Assembly (NCBI GenBank): GCA_963966185.1
Contig: CAWZYM010000201.1
Coordinates: forward strand, 186,001-250,000
DNA: 64,000 nucleotides
From: Rhabditoides inermis
Taxonomy: Eukaryota > Nematoda > Chromadorea > Rhabditida > Rhabditidae
Direction: 5' to 3'
In this document: positions 22,854 to 32,851 of the stretch, one piece after another
Layout: every line of letters begins with the position of its first letter
How positions within the stretch are numbered: the first letter of the stretch is position 1
Notes under the pieces: model-generated
What the model saw: only the letters and a program-made list of their open reading frames with translations
Database searches by the model: none
What the model was told of the DNA's origin: nothing
Made by a program: the position numbers and the translations under genes

Positions 22854-25800
22854 CCAGAGAGACAGCAGGCGACCTGATGATCTTCTCACCGAACGTGAAG
22901 AACCACCGGAAAAACGCCCTGCAACAGATGGATATAATGGTGGACACAGGCGCACAAAAATCGTGCATCGACGCTGAAGTCGCAAGACAGCTGAACCTAC
23001 CAATCATCTCAAGAAGGCAAAGGGCCGAGTTCCAAATGTGGAACGGCGAAATACACACCATCGAAACCCACTACGTTCGACTGACCATGTACCACAAGAA
23101 AGTCAAGGTGTCAGCGGAAGTCATGGTGTGCGAGAATCTAGCATTCGATGAACCGCGGCCACAAATTTGGCAAGAAGATGAGAAAGCGATAAAAGATGCG
23201 GGAGCTAAGATCATTAGCGGAACCAGGCGTGTGGAGCTGATAATGGGAATCGATCAGTGTTACGCGACATTCGGAAACCTGCAACCCACAACACTACCGA
23301 GCAAGAAGGTGCTGCTCCAATCAAGCCTCGGAGACACCATCTGTGGAAAGGCAAAGATGGCAGTGTGGAAGATGAACAAGATGAGGACGACCAAAGAGGA
23401 AAACGAGCTCATGTGGAGAGTGGTAAACGTGGGTCTCGAGGACATTGATGACATCGAGATCAAGAGGAGGGTGCAACAGCACTTCCTCGACACCGTCGCC
23501 ATCACGGAGACCGGACAAGTGATGGTTGAATGGCCACTCAAACCCAGGGCAAATGAGCCATTCCACGACAACTACGACGTAGCGATGCAGCAATTCATCC
23601 ACCTCATCAATTCATGCAACAAAAAGAAACCAGGCCTATTCCAGTTGATCAAAACACAATTCCAAGAACTCCTCGACAAGGGGATCTTGGAGCCGGTAGA
23701 CGTGGACAGAGAGGGAACATTCATGTACCTGCCGTACCACGTGGTCTGGAACGACAAGTCGGACACGACACCAGCGCGAGTCGTCTTCAATGGGAGCTCC
23801 CACAAGAGGGGCGAGCCCAGCCTGAATGACCTCGTATACGCCGGAGAAACAACTCTCCCGGACCTATGCGGAATCCTCTTGAGGACAAGGGAAGCACCCT
23901 ACCTCATGCAAGCGGACGTAAAGTCGGCGTTTCACACGGTCCTGATCAACCAGAAAAGCCAGGACTTGACCAGGGTGATATTCATCAAGCCCGGCACGGA
24001 CATCAGCAAGCCACTGAGAAGGGAGGACATACAGATCCTCGCCTTCACCAGGCTCCCCTTCGGAGTGAACGCCTCAGGATACCTCCTCGCCCAGGCCATT
24101 AAGTTTTTCGTGAGCCACAACTGCCAGGACCAGGGCCTCAAGGACAACATCGAGTTCAACTTATATGTGGACAATTTGTTCATGACGTTCGGGTCGCGAA
24201 AAGAGTCATACGAGTGGTACAAGAAGTCGAAGGAGTTGTTCGCTGCTATGGGAATGTGCATCAGGGTGTACGCATCCAACGAAACAGGCATATACGAGAA
24301 ACTACCGGAGGAGGACCTGGCCAAGGGGAGAGAGTCCAAAGTGCTCGGGATGATCTGGGACGTTAACAACGACACGTACGCAGTCCGCAAGCCAAACCTG
24401 AAGAAGTTCCTAGACCTCGACTACACAACGAAGCGAGCCGTGTCCAGCGTCATCGGAAGTATGTTCGACCCCCTCGGATTGAATGCGCCGGTCACAGTGG
24501 GATCCAAACTGTTGCTGAAGAAATTCTGGGTGACCGATCAACTGGACTGGGACACAAAAAACTACAACCCCGAAGACAAAGAAGTCGTCGACGCCACCAT
24601 CCGGCTAATCGAGGAAACGGACATGACGGTACCAAGACAGCTCGAAGACGTGAAATTCAGCAGCACACACGAGCTCGTGGTGTTCACGGACGCGAGCAAG
24701 GACTGCTACGGAGCGGTCGCGTACCTTCGATCCCCATCCAATAAGACGAGCGGAAGCTTCGCCATCAACATGTTGATGGCGAAGCAGAAGCTCGCACCAG
24801 AGAAGGGAAAGAACACAATCCCCCACCTGGAGCTCTGCGGGATCGTCGTCGGAACCAAGCTAGCCAGTTTCATCCTCTCCCACACAACACTCAAGATCAT
24901 CCGCGTCTGTATCATGAGCGATTCAGAAATCGCCCTGCAATGGATACAACACGGACCGCGCGAGAAGAACGAAATATTCGTCGAGAACAGGGTCAAGGCT
25001 GTGAATCAGACCCTGAGGGAATTGAAGGAGAAGGGAGTGAAGTCGGACATGAGGTTCGTGAGCACGGACCAGAACCCAGCCGACCACCTCACACGAGTCC
25101 TTACCCACGAAGAATTCGCTGAGAGCAACTGGAGAAGAGGGCCGGACTTCCTGAAAACTCAGGAGCAAGAGTGGCCGGACGTGCACATCGCCTTCCCAAT
25201 CGAAGACGATCCGAACGAAGAGAAGGTGACGGAAGAGACAATGAAGCACCCGATCATGATGCGAGCAGCAAGGAAAAGAGAAAAAATCCAGGCGGCGACG
25301 CAAGTGGTCGAATCGTTCAGGATGGTAGCACAACCCGCCACAAATGTGTTCAACAAGATGATCGCGGCCGCCGCATATGTCATTCAATTCCTCGCCCTCG
25401 TCGCCAAGCCCATCACCGAAAGGAGAAGGCTGAAGATCCCCGAAATCTACAGCAAATTCGAGGGAAGCGCCGAGGGAAGGACGGCAGGGAAGAATGTGCT
25501 CATACGAATCCACCAACAGGCACACATAGCGGCGATCCTTGAGTTGATGTCGCGAGTGGATCTGAGGCTCGACGAGGAAGGAATATACTACCAATATTCG
25601 CGAATCAAAAACTCAGAGCACTGCTTCAGAAGACCAGTCATCATCCAAAAAACGAGACTGTTTGAAGCAATGGTGGACGACATACATCAACAGATGTTCC
25701 ACGCCGGATTCGCATCTACTGTCGCTGAGTACAACTCCCGTTACTTCACCCCCAAACTCCGCGCATCAATGAAACCACTGCTCAGAAAGTGCGTGCAATG

Positions 25801-28708
25801 CCAGAAGGCAAAGGCAAGGCCATTCCCCATGCAAACGAGACCTGCACTGCCGGAAGTGAGGACTATGAGAGCGTTCCCATTCGAAGCTTGCGGAGTTGAT
25901 TTCGCAGGCCCCCTACACTACCTCAACGAGACATCGCAAGTGAGAGAGAAAGTGTACATAGTGCTATTCACATGCCTATCATCACGACTAATCCACATGG
26001 AGCCGATATACTCAATGGACACCGACCAGTTTCTCTACAGCCTGGCGAGACTAGCGGCGAGATACACTATGCCGCTCAGAATATTCTCGGACAATGGCAG
26101 CACATTCGTGCTCGCAGAGAAGCTGATTTCGGGGAAGATAGGATCGAGGAGCCCAATGGCATACCTCGAAGGAGAACTGGGTAGGAGAAACGTCAAATGG
26201 CATCGAGTGATCAGCATGGCACCATGGAGCGCCGGAGCATGGGAAAGAATGGTGGCCCTGGGAAAAGCCAGCCTGTACGCGGCAATGAAAGGGATGACAC
26301 CGGACAGGGTGCAGTTGGAAACCATGATGCAACAGTGCTCACGCATCGTAAACTCCAGACCCATCATTCAGTACAGCGAAACTATCGACGACTCCAACCT
26401 ATTCGTACTGCGACCGATCGATCTAACAATGCCAAGAATCCCAACAGCTGAATACGAGCCACTGGAGGCTCCACACCCACGACACCAGGCGATCATCGAT
26501 GGCTTCAACGAATTGGAAAAGGCAGTAGATCGATTCTGGAGATATTTCAGAGACCAATACATGACATCGGATCGAACATACCACGAGATCCCCAAGTATC
26601 GGAAAGTGTACAACAAGCAGCCGCTCCCAGAGGTTGGAGAAGTGGTGCTTATCATGGACCGAATGCTGCCTCGGAATCGCTGGCGCCTCGGTAGAGTCAC
26701 CGAACTGATCCCGAGCAAAGACCAACTGATACGAGCCGTCAAGCTGATAATGATCAGCGAGACAGGTCGAACGACCGAGACGACCCGACCAATCAACCTT
26801 CTGATTCCCCTTGAAATACAAAAAAAGGACGAGGACCCCGTGCAGAAAGCGATAGACTCGCCACACATCGAGCCTGAAAAATCAAGGAAATCCGCAGAGA
26901 AGGGGCACGCCGAAGACAAAGGGGAAGAGCCGGCCAAGAAGGCAGAGCCATCGATATCAAGAGCTGGCAGAAACAGAAGGGCACCAAACCGATTCACGTT
27001 CTGCATCATGCTGATCCTGCTATCCGGAGCGGCAGCATACACACCGAACGCAGGAGTGAGGGAATACTCGGAAATAGTTGTGGAACAATACGCGATCGCC
27101 GTCGCCAACAACGACATGAGAACAGTGGAGGGAATTATGCAAATGGCAAAGTCGGAAGGCATCCACTTACCCTACATACGACCTCTCACTCCCACCCCCA
27201 AGCATACCCCTACCATCACCCCCTCAATGGCAATGACTACCACAAGGTCCGCCACTCGGCAAACAACTAGCAAATCTACAACAATGACAAAGACTACTAG
27301 CAAACGGACGAGTGCAACAACCCCAACCCCATCAACAAAAGCCAAAACGACCACATCTGCAACGATCATACCGAAAAGGCACACCTGGATGACGAGGTCG
27401 TCGACGGCTGCGCAGAGCGACAAAGGAGCGGGGACGACAGCGCGGCCGGAACAGGCCGAGAGCGAACGGACCACCATCGCGATAAGGAAAGGGCTGAAAG
27501 AGGCGGAGCGTGAGATCAACAGCATAAAACGGCAGCCGAGGGCACGGAAACCCATGGGGCCGGGACGCGCTGGAGCACGCGGCCGAGGTAGGAAGAAGGG
27601 GACAGCCGGAAAGCCATCAAACCCAGAAGGAGAAAAAACTACGATCTCACCGGAAAGGGAGACGAAGATTCAGAAACTCCGGACGATGGCCAGGCAGGCA
27701 GCGACCGAATCTCTGAAAAGTGCAGTCTCATCGGCGATAAAAAGTGCGGGACAAGAAGCGATGGGAATGATAACGAATGAAGTATTGAACATCACCATTG
27801 GCAGTGTAGTGGAGAGGCTAACTCAGTCACATGAATTGGACAACAACGAAAAGCTAGAACTAAGCGAGATGACGCGAGAAGAGATAGAAGAACTCGCCGA
27901 ACAACAAGAAATCGAGTTAGAGTATGAAGAGCCCACCTACGCGGATGAGGAGATGAAGCGGTTATTCTCCGGAGCAGAAGACGACTCCGAGCCCGAGATG
28001 GACGGTCTGACTGAAACAAATGCAGATAAGATAGAAACATCTACGAGAAAAAATGAGAGCATGCGCGTATATACCGGAAATCACCACGAAAATGGGTCTG
28101 TGATCCACCCACAAGAGCACTTCCTGATTATTGAACCAGCATATTCGGGATCGATACAATGTACAGATGAGGGCGTAAAACTATTCGATCATGCAAAGAC
28201 CGATGAGTACACCAAGTATCGAGTGTGTATAGATGAAGATGAGAAGGCTTGTAATGATGAGGTACGCGCCGCGATCGACGATTCAGAAGGAATAACCATC
28301 CCGGTCGACGCTCACGTCATAGTGCACCCATTTTCAGTTACCTGGAGAAAATTCAACGGGAAAAGAAATGAGGTAATAAAGCACACGTGTCCAGGAATCG
28401 ACCTATGCAGTGTAAATCAATGCACGATGTGCGTTTACCAAAGTGCAGTTAACCCGCATTGCCATAAAAAGAAGGCGATACTGTATCTCGCACTCATCAT
28501 AATACTCCCCACTACCCTCTTAGCGCTACTGGTCAGCAAAAGAGAACGCATAAAGAAAGCATGGAGACACCGGACGATATGCAGACAATCGGCCGGATGC
28601 TGTGCAAAAACTGCCGCGTGCTGCGTACGGAGGAAGAGAAAAAAACATTCCCCGACCAGCCGGAGAGGAGGAAGCAAACGAAAACATGTTGGCAGAAGAA
28701 AGGGTTGA
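22772..28708 (+). CDS. pol: BEL/Pao Pol polyprotein fused to a membrane-anchored mucin-like ectodomain
   Basis: One open frame of 1978 codons (numbered from 22772; real entry is probably by frameshift from gag). Domains in order: aspartic protease with VDTGA at about 57-61; Pao-type RT about 310-560, with QADVKSAF, RLPFGVN and YVDN near 464 (second Asp of YxDD is Asn); RNase H with FTDAS near 638 and NPADHLTR near 768; integrase zinc finger with H-x-H and CVQC near 1007; integrase core Asp in GVDFAG (1041), Asp in SDNGS (1107) and Glu in WERM (1157); then a basic C-terminal domain with RNRWRLGRV (about 1300). After about 1405 the frame continues for 570 residues. This part has a hydrophobic start (CIMLILLSGAAAY), a Thr-rich mucin-like tract (about 1473-1530), a Cys-containing domain, one strong TM segment (about 1902-1924) and a Cys/Arg tail. 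It may represent the Gn part of the envelope (inference). No lesion is seen. Confidence 0.92.
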   Translation: MQFSHSPSRSQSPTIPRPFQHRMAKAVARETAGDLMIFSPNVKNHRKNALQQMDIMVDTGAQKSCIDAEVARQLNLPIISRRQRAEFQMWNGEIHTIETHYVRLTMYHKKVKVSAEVMVCENLAFDEPRPQIWQEDEKAIKDAGAKIISGTRRVELIMGIDQCYATFGNLQPTTLPSKKVLLQSSLGDTICGKAKMAVWKMNKMRTTKEENELMWRVVNVGLEDIDDIEIKRRVQQHFLDTVAITETGQVMVEWPLKPRANEPFHDNYDVAMQQFIHLINSCNKKKPGLFQLIKTQFQELLDKGILEPVDVDREGTFMYLPYHVVWNDKSDTTPARVVFNGSSHKRGEPSLNDLVYAGETTLPDLCGILLRTREAPYLMQADVKSAFHTVLINQKSQDLTRVIFIKPGTDISKPLRREDIQILAFTRLPFGVNASGYLLAQAIKFFVSHNCQDQGLKDNIEFNLYVDNLFMTFGSRKESYEWYKKSKELFAAMGMCIRVYASNETGIYEKLPEEDLAKGRESKVLGMIWDVNNDTYAVRKPNLKKFLDLDYTTKRAVSSVIGSMFDPLGLNAPVTVGSKLLLKKFWVTDQLDWDTKNYNPEDKEVVDATIRLIEETDMTVPRQLEDVKFSSTHELVVFTDASKDCYGAVAYLRSPSNKTSGSFAINMLMAKQKLAPEKGKNTIPHLELCGIVVGTKLASFILSHTTLKIIRVCIMSDSEIALQWIQHGPREKNEIFVENRVKAVNQTLRELKEKGVKSDMRFVSTDQNPADHLTRVLTHEEFAESNWRRGPDFLKTQEQEWPDVHIAFPIEDDPNEEKVTEETMKHPIMMRAARKREKIQAATQVVESFRMVAQPATNVFNKMIAAAAYVIQFLALVAKPITERRRLKIPEIYSKFEGSAEGRTAGKNVLIRIHQQAHIAAILELMSRVDLRLDEEGIYYQYSRIKNSEHCFRRPVIIQKTRLFEAMVDDIHQQMFHAGFASTVAEYNSRYFTPKLRASMKPLLRKCVQCQKAKARPFPMQTRPALPEVRTMRAFPFEACGVDFAGPLHYLNETSQVREKVYIVLFTCLSSRLIHMEPIYSMDTDQFLYSLARLAARYTMPLRIFSDNGSTFVLAEKLISGKIGSRSPMAYLEGELGRRNVKWHRVISMAPWSAGAWERMVALGKASLYAAMKGMTPDRVQLETMMQQCSRIVNSRPIIQYSETIDDSNLFVLRPIDLTMPRIPTAEYEPLEAPHPRHQAIIDGFNELEKAVDRFWRYFRDQYMTSDRTYHEIPKYRKVYNKQPLPEVGEVVLIMDRMLPRNRWRLGRVTELIPSKDQLIRAVKLIMISETGRTTETTRPINLLIPLEIQKKDEDPVQKAIDSPHIEPEKSRKSAEKGHAEDKGEEPAKKAEPSISRAGRNRRAPNRFTFCIMLILLSGAAAYTPNAGVREYSEIVVEQYAIAVANNDMRTVEGIMQMAKSEGIHLPYIRPLTPTPKHTPTITPSMAMTTTRSATRQTTSKSTTMTKTTSKRTSATTPTPSTKAKTTTSATIIPKRHTWMTRSSTAAQSDKGAGTTARPEQAESERTTIAIRKGLKEAEREINSIKRQPRARKPMGPGRAGARGRGRKKGTAGKPSNPEGEKTTISPERETKIQKLRTMARQAATESLKSAVSSAIKSAGQEAMGMITNEVLNITIGSVVERLTQSHELDNNEKLELSEMTREEIEELAEQQEIELEYEEPTYADEEMKRLFSGAEDDSEPEMDGLTETNADKIETSTRKNESMRVYTGNHHENGSVIHPQEHFLIIEPAYSGSIQCTDEGVKLFDHAKTDEYTKYRVCIDEDEKACNDEVRAAIDDSEGITIPVDAHVIVHPFSVTWRKFNGKRNEVIKHTCPGIDLCSVNQCTMCVYQSAVNPHCHKKKAILYLALIIILPTTLLALLVSKRERIKKAWRHRTICRQSAGCCAKTAACCVRRKRKKHSPTSRRGGSKRKHVGRRKG

Positions 28709-28748
28709 AGAGACACGCATTGAAATTGATAGAAGGGAGTCAGACGAC

Positions 28749-30461
28749 ATGAGCGGGATTAGCAGATACACCCCGATCCCATTCAATGTGCAGCAACCAA
28801 CGTGTATCATACGAAGTGACCGAACAGTGAGATACTCTAAACGCCCACTATCCACGTCACTCACGACCCTCACCCAAATCGCGATAAGCATTACCTTGAT
28901 CTCTGCGTGCATCGCCGATACATGCGATAAGACGACCCCAATTACGACCGAAGCAGTAACCTGTTCACGTGACTCATGCTCGACACAAACGTCAATCAAT
29001 ATGTTCTTCACGAGTGTCGACCGCACCGTATGCATAAATATCGAGTACCCCGGTAAAAAGATGCAAAAAACGATGATTAGGTTGAAAGAAGTGACATGGA
29101 CATGCGGGGCATCGCGCACACTATACACCCGAAACGTGACAACCAAAACCGAGTCGATTAGGAGGTGTGCGGGCAGTGGGCTATGTACGGGCGGGAAATG
29201 CAACGACATCGACCAAGACACAATCATCAACGAGTTCAGCGAGGCAAACAAGTACAGCGGAGCAACCTACTGCACAAACAAATGCGGGTTCCTGTTATGC
29301 AAATGCCTCACACTATCAAGTAGTTGCCTCTATTACAGAGTGTATGCGAAACCGACCACCTACGATTTGGTGGAGATAATCGAATGCAACTACTGGGTGC
29401 CTGAAGTATCGTTGGAAGTGACGACACTGCCACCTCAAGGAGAAAAAAGGATAGAGACAGTGAAACTAGTCGACAGTCTAGCAAAGAGTGTAGACAAAAA
29501 AGCGTACAACGGATCGACCATGAAGTTAATACATTTCGACTCGCCAAGGGTGAAGCTTGATAAATTCCTGCGTATAAACAAAGAAATTGCGCACATTCGA
29601 CAGGAAGAAGCGGACCCGGTGCTGAGATGTTCAAACGCGACACATTGCACATTTATAGATCGATGTAAATGCGACTTCGCAGACGACAACGCACTATGCA
29701 GGTGCCCAGACACTGACTACTACTCGCTATTGCGGGATCCGAATAACCTGTTACCAACGATTGGAGAGGGATTCGAGCTGAAAGTGACATCCGACGTGAG
29801 GCCTCAATTAACCACAACGCGAGACGCACTACACATACAATTCAATATCCAAGAAAGGCTAAACCTATCGTATTCCCAATACGACACTCCTTGTCGAATA
29901 AGCGACATCTCCCCGATCACGGGATGCTATGGGTGCCTAAAGGGGGCAAAGTTCAAACTGAAATGCCACTCAGAGGTACCAGGCGCCGCTCAAATCCAGT
30001 GTACAAATAACTTTGTAGACACTATCCAATGCGATAGAGCGGGGCACGGATCTATGATCAGAAGATACTTCGATGAGCGAGAGGTCAAGGAATCATGCAC
30101 AATACATTGCGGGGGAAAATCTATCGCGATAGCCACGGCCGGAGAACTTGACTACATAGAAGGCAGCGTGCCAATGTCAAATACGGCAAAAGGAACTACA
30201 TACATTGCATCAGAAACGATAGGGTTGCTAGACCAAATTGGAGATGCTGTCGAAAAGACTATCCGATTCATACGGGCAATGGACGAATGGCTCCCGATTA
30301 TACTAGGGATAGCAATAATCATATTCCTCCTAGTGCTATTCTCCCCCACAATATTGCAGCTGAACTGCATGCAATGCCTGCAGACGCATCCACCACCTCA
30401 AGTCCAGCTTGCACTATTGCCCACGAATCACAACCGGCTAGAACCGAGTGAAACGTACTGA
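28749..30461 (+). CDS. env: Envelope-like glycoprotein resembling phlebovirus Gc (class II fusion family)
   Basis: About 570 residues from the ATG at 28749. An in-frame ATG at 28686 would overlap pol and is also possible. A hydrophobic segment at residues ~36-57 can serve as signal. A Cys-rich ectodomain follows, with RRCAGSGLC (29160-29186) and GCYGCLKGA (29922-29948). These two motifs recall the Gc-like envelopes of nematode BEL retroviruses (Cer7 type). A TM segment (IILGIAIIIFLLVLF, about 30295-30340) and a ~35-residue tail close it. The frame is +1 relative to pol and starts 41 nt after its stop, so a spliced or re-initiated message is likely. Known role of the family: membrane fusion of enveloped particles. 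Function here is inferred only. Confidence 0.82.
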   Translation: MSGISRYTPIPFNVQQPTCIIRSDRTVRYSKRPLSTSLTTLTQIAISITLISACIADTCDKTTPITTEAVTCSRDSCSTQTSINMFFTSVDRTVCINIEYPGKKMQKTMIRLKEVTWTCGASRTLYTRNVTTKTESIRRCAGSGLCTGGKCNDIDQDTIINEFSEANKYSGATYCTNKCGFLLCKCLTLSSSCLYYRVYAKPTTYDLVEIIECNYWVPEVSLEVTTLPPQGEKRIETVKLVDSLAKSVDKKAYNGSTMKLIHFDSPRVKLDKFLRINKEIAHIRQEEADPVLRCSNATHCTFIDRCKCDFADDNALCRCPDTDYYSLLRDPNNLLPTIGEGFELKVTSDVRPQLTTTRDALHIQFNIQERLNLSYSQYDTPCRISDISPITGCYGCLKGAKFKLKCHSEVPGAAQIQCTNNFVDTIQCDRAGHGSMIRRYFDEREVKESCTIHCGGKSIAIATAGELDYIEGSVPMSNTAKGTTYIASETIGLLDQIGDAVEKTIRFIRAMDEWLPIILGIAIIIFLLVLFSPTILQLNCMQCLQTHPPPQVQLALLPTNHNRLEPSETY

Positions 30462-30952
30462 CGTCAACGAGTCAATTGTATATAGTGTATAGTGGATATG
30501 GTATGTATATAATGTATATAGAAATGTATATGACCCCACGGGCTCATCTCCGGGTTATACGATACCGCGGAGGTACGGGTAAATAGTGAATGAAAACGGA
30601 TAAACAACCTTGATCTCTATCAAAAAGAAAATATACGGATAAAGAAGAGAGCGCGAGAGTCGTAATAAATAATGAATGACAGAATGAGGACGCGGACGAC
30701 TCGCAACGTTCCCGCCCACCCCAGGCAACAGTCATCCAAAGGGACGCGCGCCGACGGCGGATGCCTGGAGCACTCTCATACACTCTCTCTCTCTCACAGA
30801 CCCAACTAGGGTCATCGACCTCTCTTACCGTATACCACTCTCTCCATCTCTATTGATCTCTCGCGAGCTGATTGGCATATTGCGTACCGATGCGCATCGA
30901 TCCATAAATTGAACGCGATATGACGATCCGATAGCGAACCGCGAAGACAATA
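30462..30952 (+). other. Intergenic gap inside element 1
   Basis: AT-rich sequence with TATATAATG/TATAGTG stretches (30480-30530) that could serve as a promoter for the ORF at 30953, then purine-rich sequence. No ORF of note. Confidence 0.4.
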
Positions 30953-31711
30953 ATGGTTGCAGGAAAGATGTCGCAACACAACAAGTATCGCGGAGCGTAC
31001 CGGGGAGGCGCCCCCAACCGCAACCGCCAGTCCAACAACGGGGACGCGGACTACCCCCCCGCAAGAGAAGACAACAAGAAAAACCAGACCGGAATCGCGA
31101 TCCCGAGCCGCCCTCCGTGTTCCGCGTGTAGAAAAAACGGACACGCGGCGATCATATGCAAGAAGCTGACTGCCATGGACACGCCTAACCTCCAGGAGTA
31201 CAGCATCATGGCTGGTTTGTGCTTCTTATGTTTGGAGGCCGCCCATCACCCTTGGGCGTGCCCCAACAGGGGGGACAAGACAGTCCAGGAGGCGCGATGC
31301 AAAATCGAGCGATGCGTGGTCCTTGGCGGCCACCACGCCGGACGCGTCTGCCCCAACCACCCGAAGGGACTGGGAGAGGCCGTCTTCACCCAGCTCCTCG
31401 AGGACAGGATGGAACAAATGCAGTTCCTTCTGAGCGGAAGGAAGGACGAGGAGACACAAGAGGACCCCAAGAGACAGATGGAGGACGCAGAGAAACTAAA
31501 GACGCAGATCGAAGCGCTGCAAAAGCAGCGCGAGAGCGAGGAACGAGAACGCAAGATCGCCCAGCGGAAGGCGAAGGAGGCGTTGCAGAACATGAAACAG
31601 GCTATGGAGCAAGCCTCCAACGACAAGGAGCTACTGGAGCGCGAAAAAACGGCCCTCGAGGAGAAGATCAGGGAATTCGAGGCAGAGCTCCTGCGTCACC
31701 CCACCGCCTAA
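30953..31711 (+). CDS. Nucleocapsid-like zinc-knuckle and coiled-coil protein, separate from gag
   Basis: 252 residues. The N-terminus is Arg/Asn/Gly-rich (residues 1-50). Then come Cys/His modules: CSACRKNGHAAIIC, CFLCLEAAHHPWAC, and a third with CKIERC...HHAGRVC (about residues 56-140). Between them the spacing of a Leu-Cys-x-x-Cys core matches the zinc-knuckle region that BEL/Pao Gag proteins normally carry. Residues ~150-248 form a charged heptad-like coiled coil (EKLKTQIEALQKQRESEERE). It lies after env and before the antisense gene cluster. The likely role is RNA binding or packaging, supplying the domain missing from gag. An accessory regulator is the alternative. The start is clear: the ATG is preceded by stops. 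Confidence 0.82.
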   Translation: MVAGKMSQHNKYRGAYRGGAPNRNRQSNNGDADYPPAREDNKKNQTGIAIPSRPPCSACRKNGHAAIICKKLTAMDTPNLQEYSIMAGLCFLCLEAAHHPWACPNRGDKTVQEARCKIERCVVLGGHHAGRVCPNHPKGLGEAVFTQLLEDRMEQMQFLLSGRKDEETQEDPKRQMEDAEKLKTQIEALQKQRESEERERKIAQRKAKEALQNMKQAMEQASNDKELLEREKTALEEKIREFEAELLRHPTA

Positions 31712-31904
31712 CGCCAACCACACTCACATATACTATAACAGCACTAAAAACACGATACATACCCCTCCCACATCGCTAACCTTGACTATCAATTGAAATA
31801 TTGACTTATCAATTATAATGTGCATTGTTGATTTAACAAGAGGAATGTACACTGTCGACTCATCCATTGAAATATACAATATTGACAACTGACAATAAAG
31901 GAAG
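31712..31904. other. Short AT-rich gap between convergent gene sets of element 1
   Basis: Separates the + strand zinc-knuckle ORF from the minus-strand gene ending at 31905. It has repeated short words (ATTGACTTATCAATT, ATTGAAATAT) and AATAAA at 31895 on the + strand. Suited to hold both 3' ends (inference). Confidence 0.45.
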
Positions 31905-32784
31905 TTATCCGACAAGAGAGCGAAGCAAATCAATCATTGAATTATCGGAGTCAGCGGAGGGATCGATAGGAACAGGAGGGGTCGAGGTCAAGGGAAGAGT
32001 GCGAGTGAGAGAAGGACGCGGGAACGCGCGGCGAGAGGACGCGCGGTTTGCGCCAGAAGCATCGGCCCGCCCACCGGAATAGTGCGCATCGCTCACAAGG
32101 TTGCGGCGAGAGGACGCGCGGGTGGCGCCAGAGGCATCGCCCCGCCCACCGGCAAAGTGAGCATCACTCACAAAGTGGCGGCGATTGCGAAAAAGAGTAG
32201 GAGAGGGGGCGATATGGAGGGAAGTGCGGGTGGATTCGCGAGCGGAAATACCGCAAATAGAGGAAGCATGAGATTGGACATGCATCTCTTCCATGCGGTC
32301 GACAATAGAGCGATGCTCAGCCCAAAACTTGTCATCCGACTGGTCCAGCCGGCGGAGCGATTGCAGATGAAGCGAGGCGAGAGTTGACAACCCCTTCAGA
32401 ACACGAGCAATATCGCGAGCGGACTGCAAGAGACAGACGAGTAACGGACCGAATAAGCTAACCACTCACTTCATCCATGCAAAAAATCCCCTCCAGAATA
32501 GCGAACGCGTCTCGAGCATACTAAAAAAGAGACGCAATTAAAAGGTAACCACCGGTACATACCGTATCCCGAGTGGAGAGGTCATTGGGCGACAGACCAC
32601 CGACCACCCGGTCGAGCTCCTCCCAGAGCTCGTGTAGCGCACCGCATGCAACGCGTGCATCGTCAAGCGATCGCTGCAGTAGAACAGTAGCGCGCGCGCG
32701 GTCAGTCAGAAAGAGTGAGCGATCAGAGATGCGGGCACTCAGTTCAGTACGACGATCAACCCCTCGAGCACGCAGCTGACTCAT
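31905..32784 (-). CDS. Antisense three-exon gene, helical protein with C-terminal repeats, unknown function
   Basis: Exons 32784-32563, 32520-32470 and 32423-31905. The introns are 42 and 46 nt, both GT...AG (GTATGT...TTTTTTAG and GTGAGT...CTTGCAG) and both phase 0. The joined frame is 263 codons plus stop. The ATG is immediately preceded by TTTTGTAG, which looks like a splice or trans-splice acceptor. Exons 1-2 and the start of exon 3 are amphipathic helical (about residues 1-135). Then come two copies of a 25-residue repeat with SDAHxxGGR and ASGAxRASS, and a Ser/Pro/Arg tail. No family was recognised. It lies inside a retroelement, on the opposite strand to gag-pol-env, 67 nt downstream of the next antisense ORF. 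That spacing is operon-like. Confidence 0.68.
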
Positions 32785-32851
32785 CTACAAAACAGCTTCA
32801 AAAAATCGATATGAAAAAATTTATCCGATCAACGAACACCAATACCGGTCC

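Noticed and set aside
24923..25594. Minus-strand ORFs of 223-264 codons opposite pol
   Set aside because: The + strand frame encodes RNase H and integrase with all key residues. The reverse frames have no splice signals or motifs, unlike the antisense block at 31905-34163.
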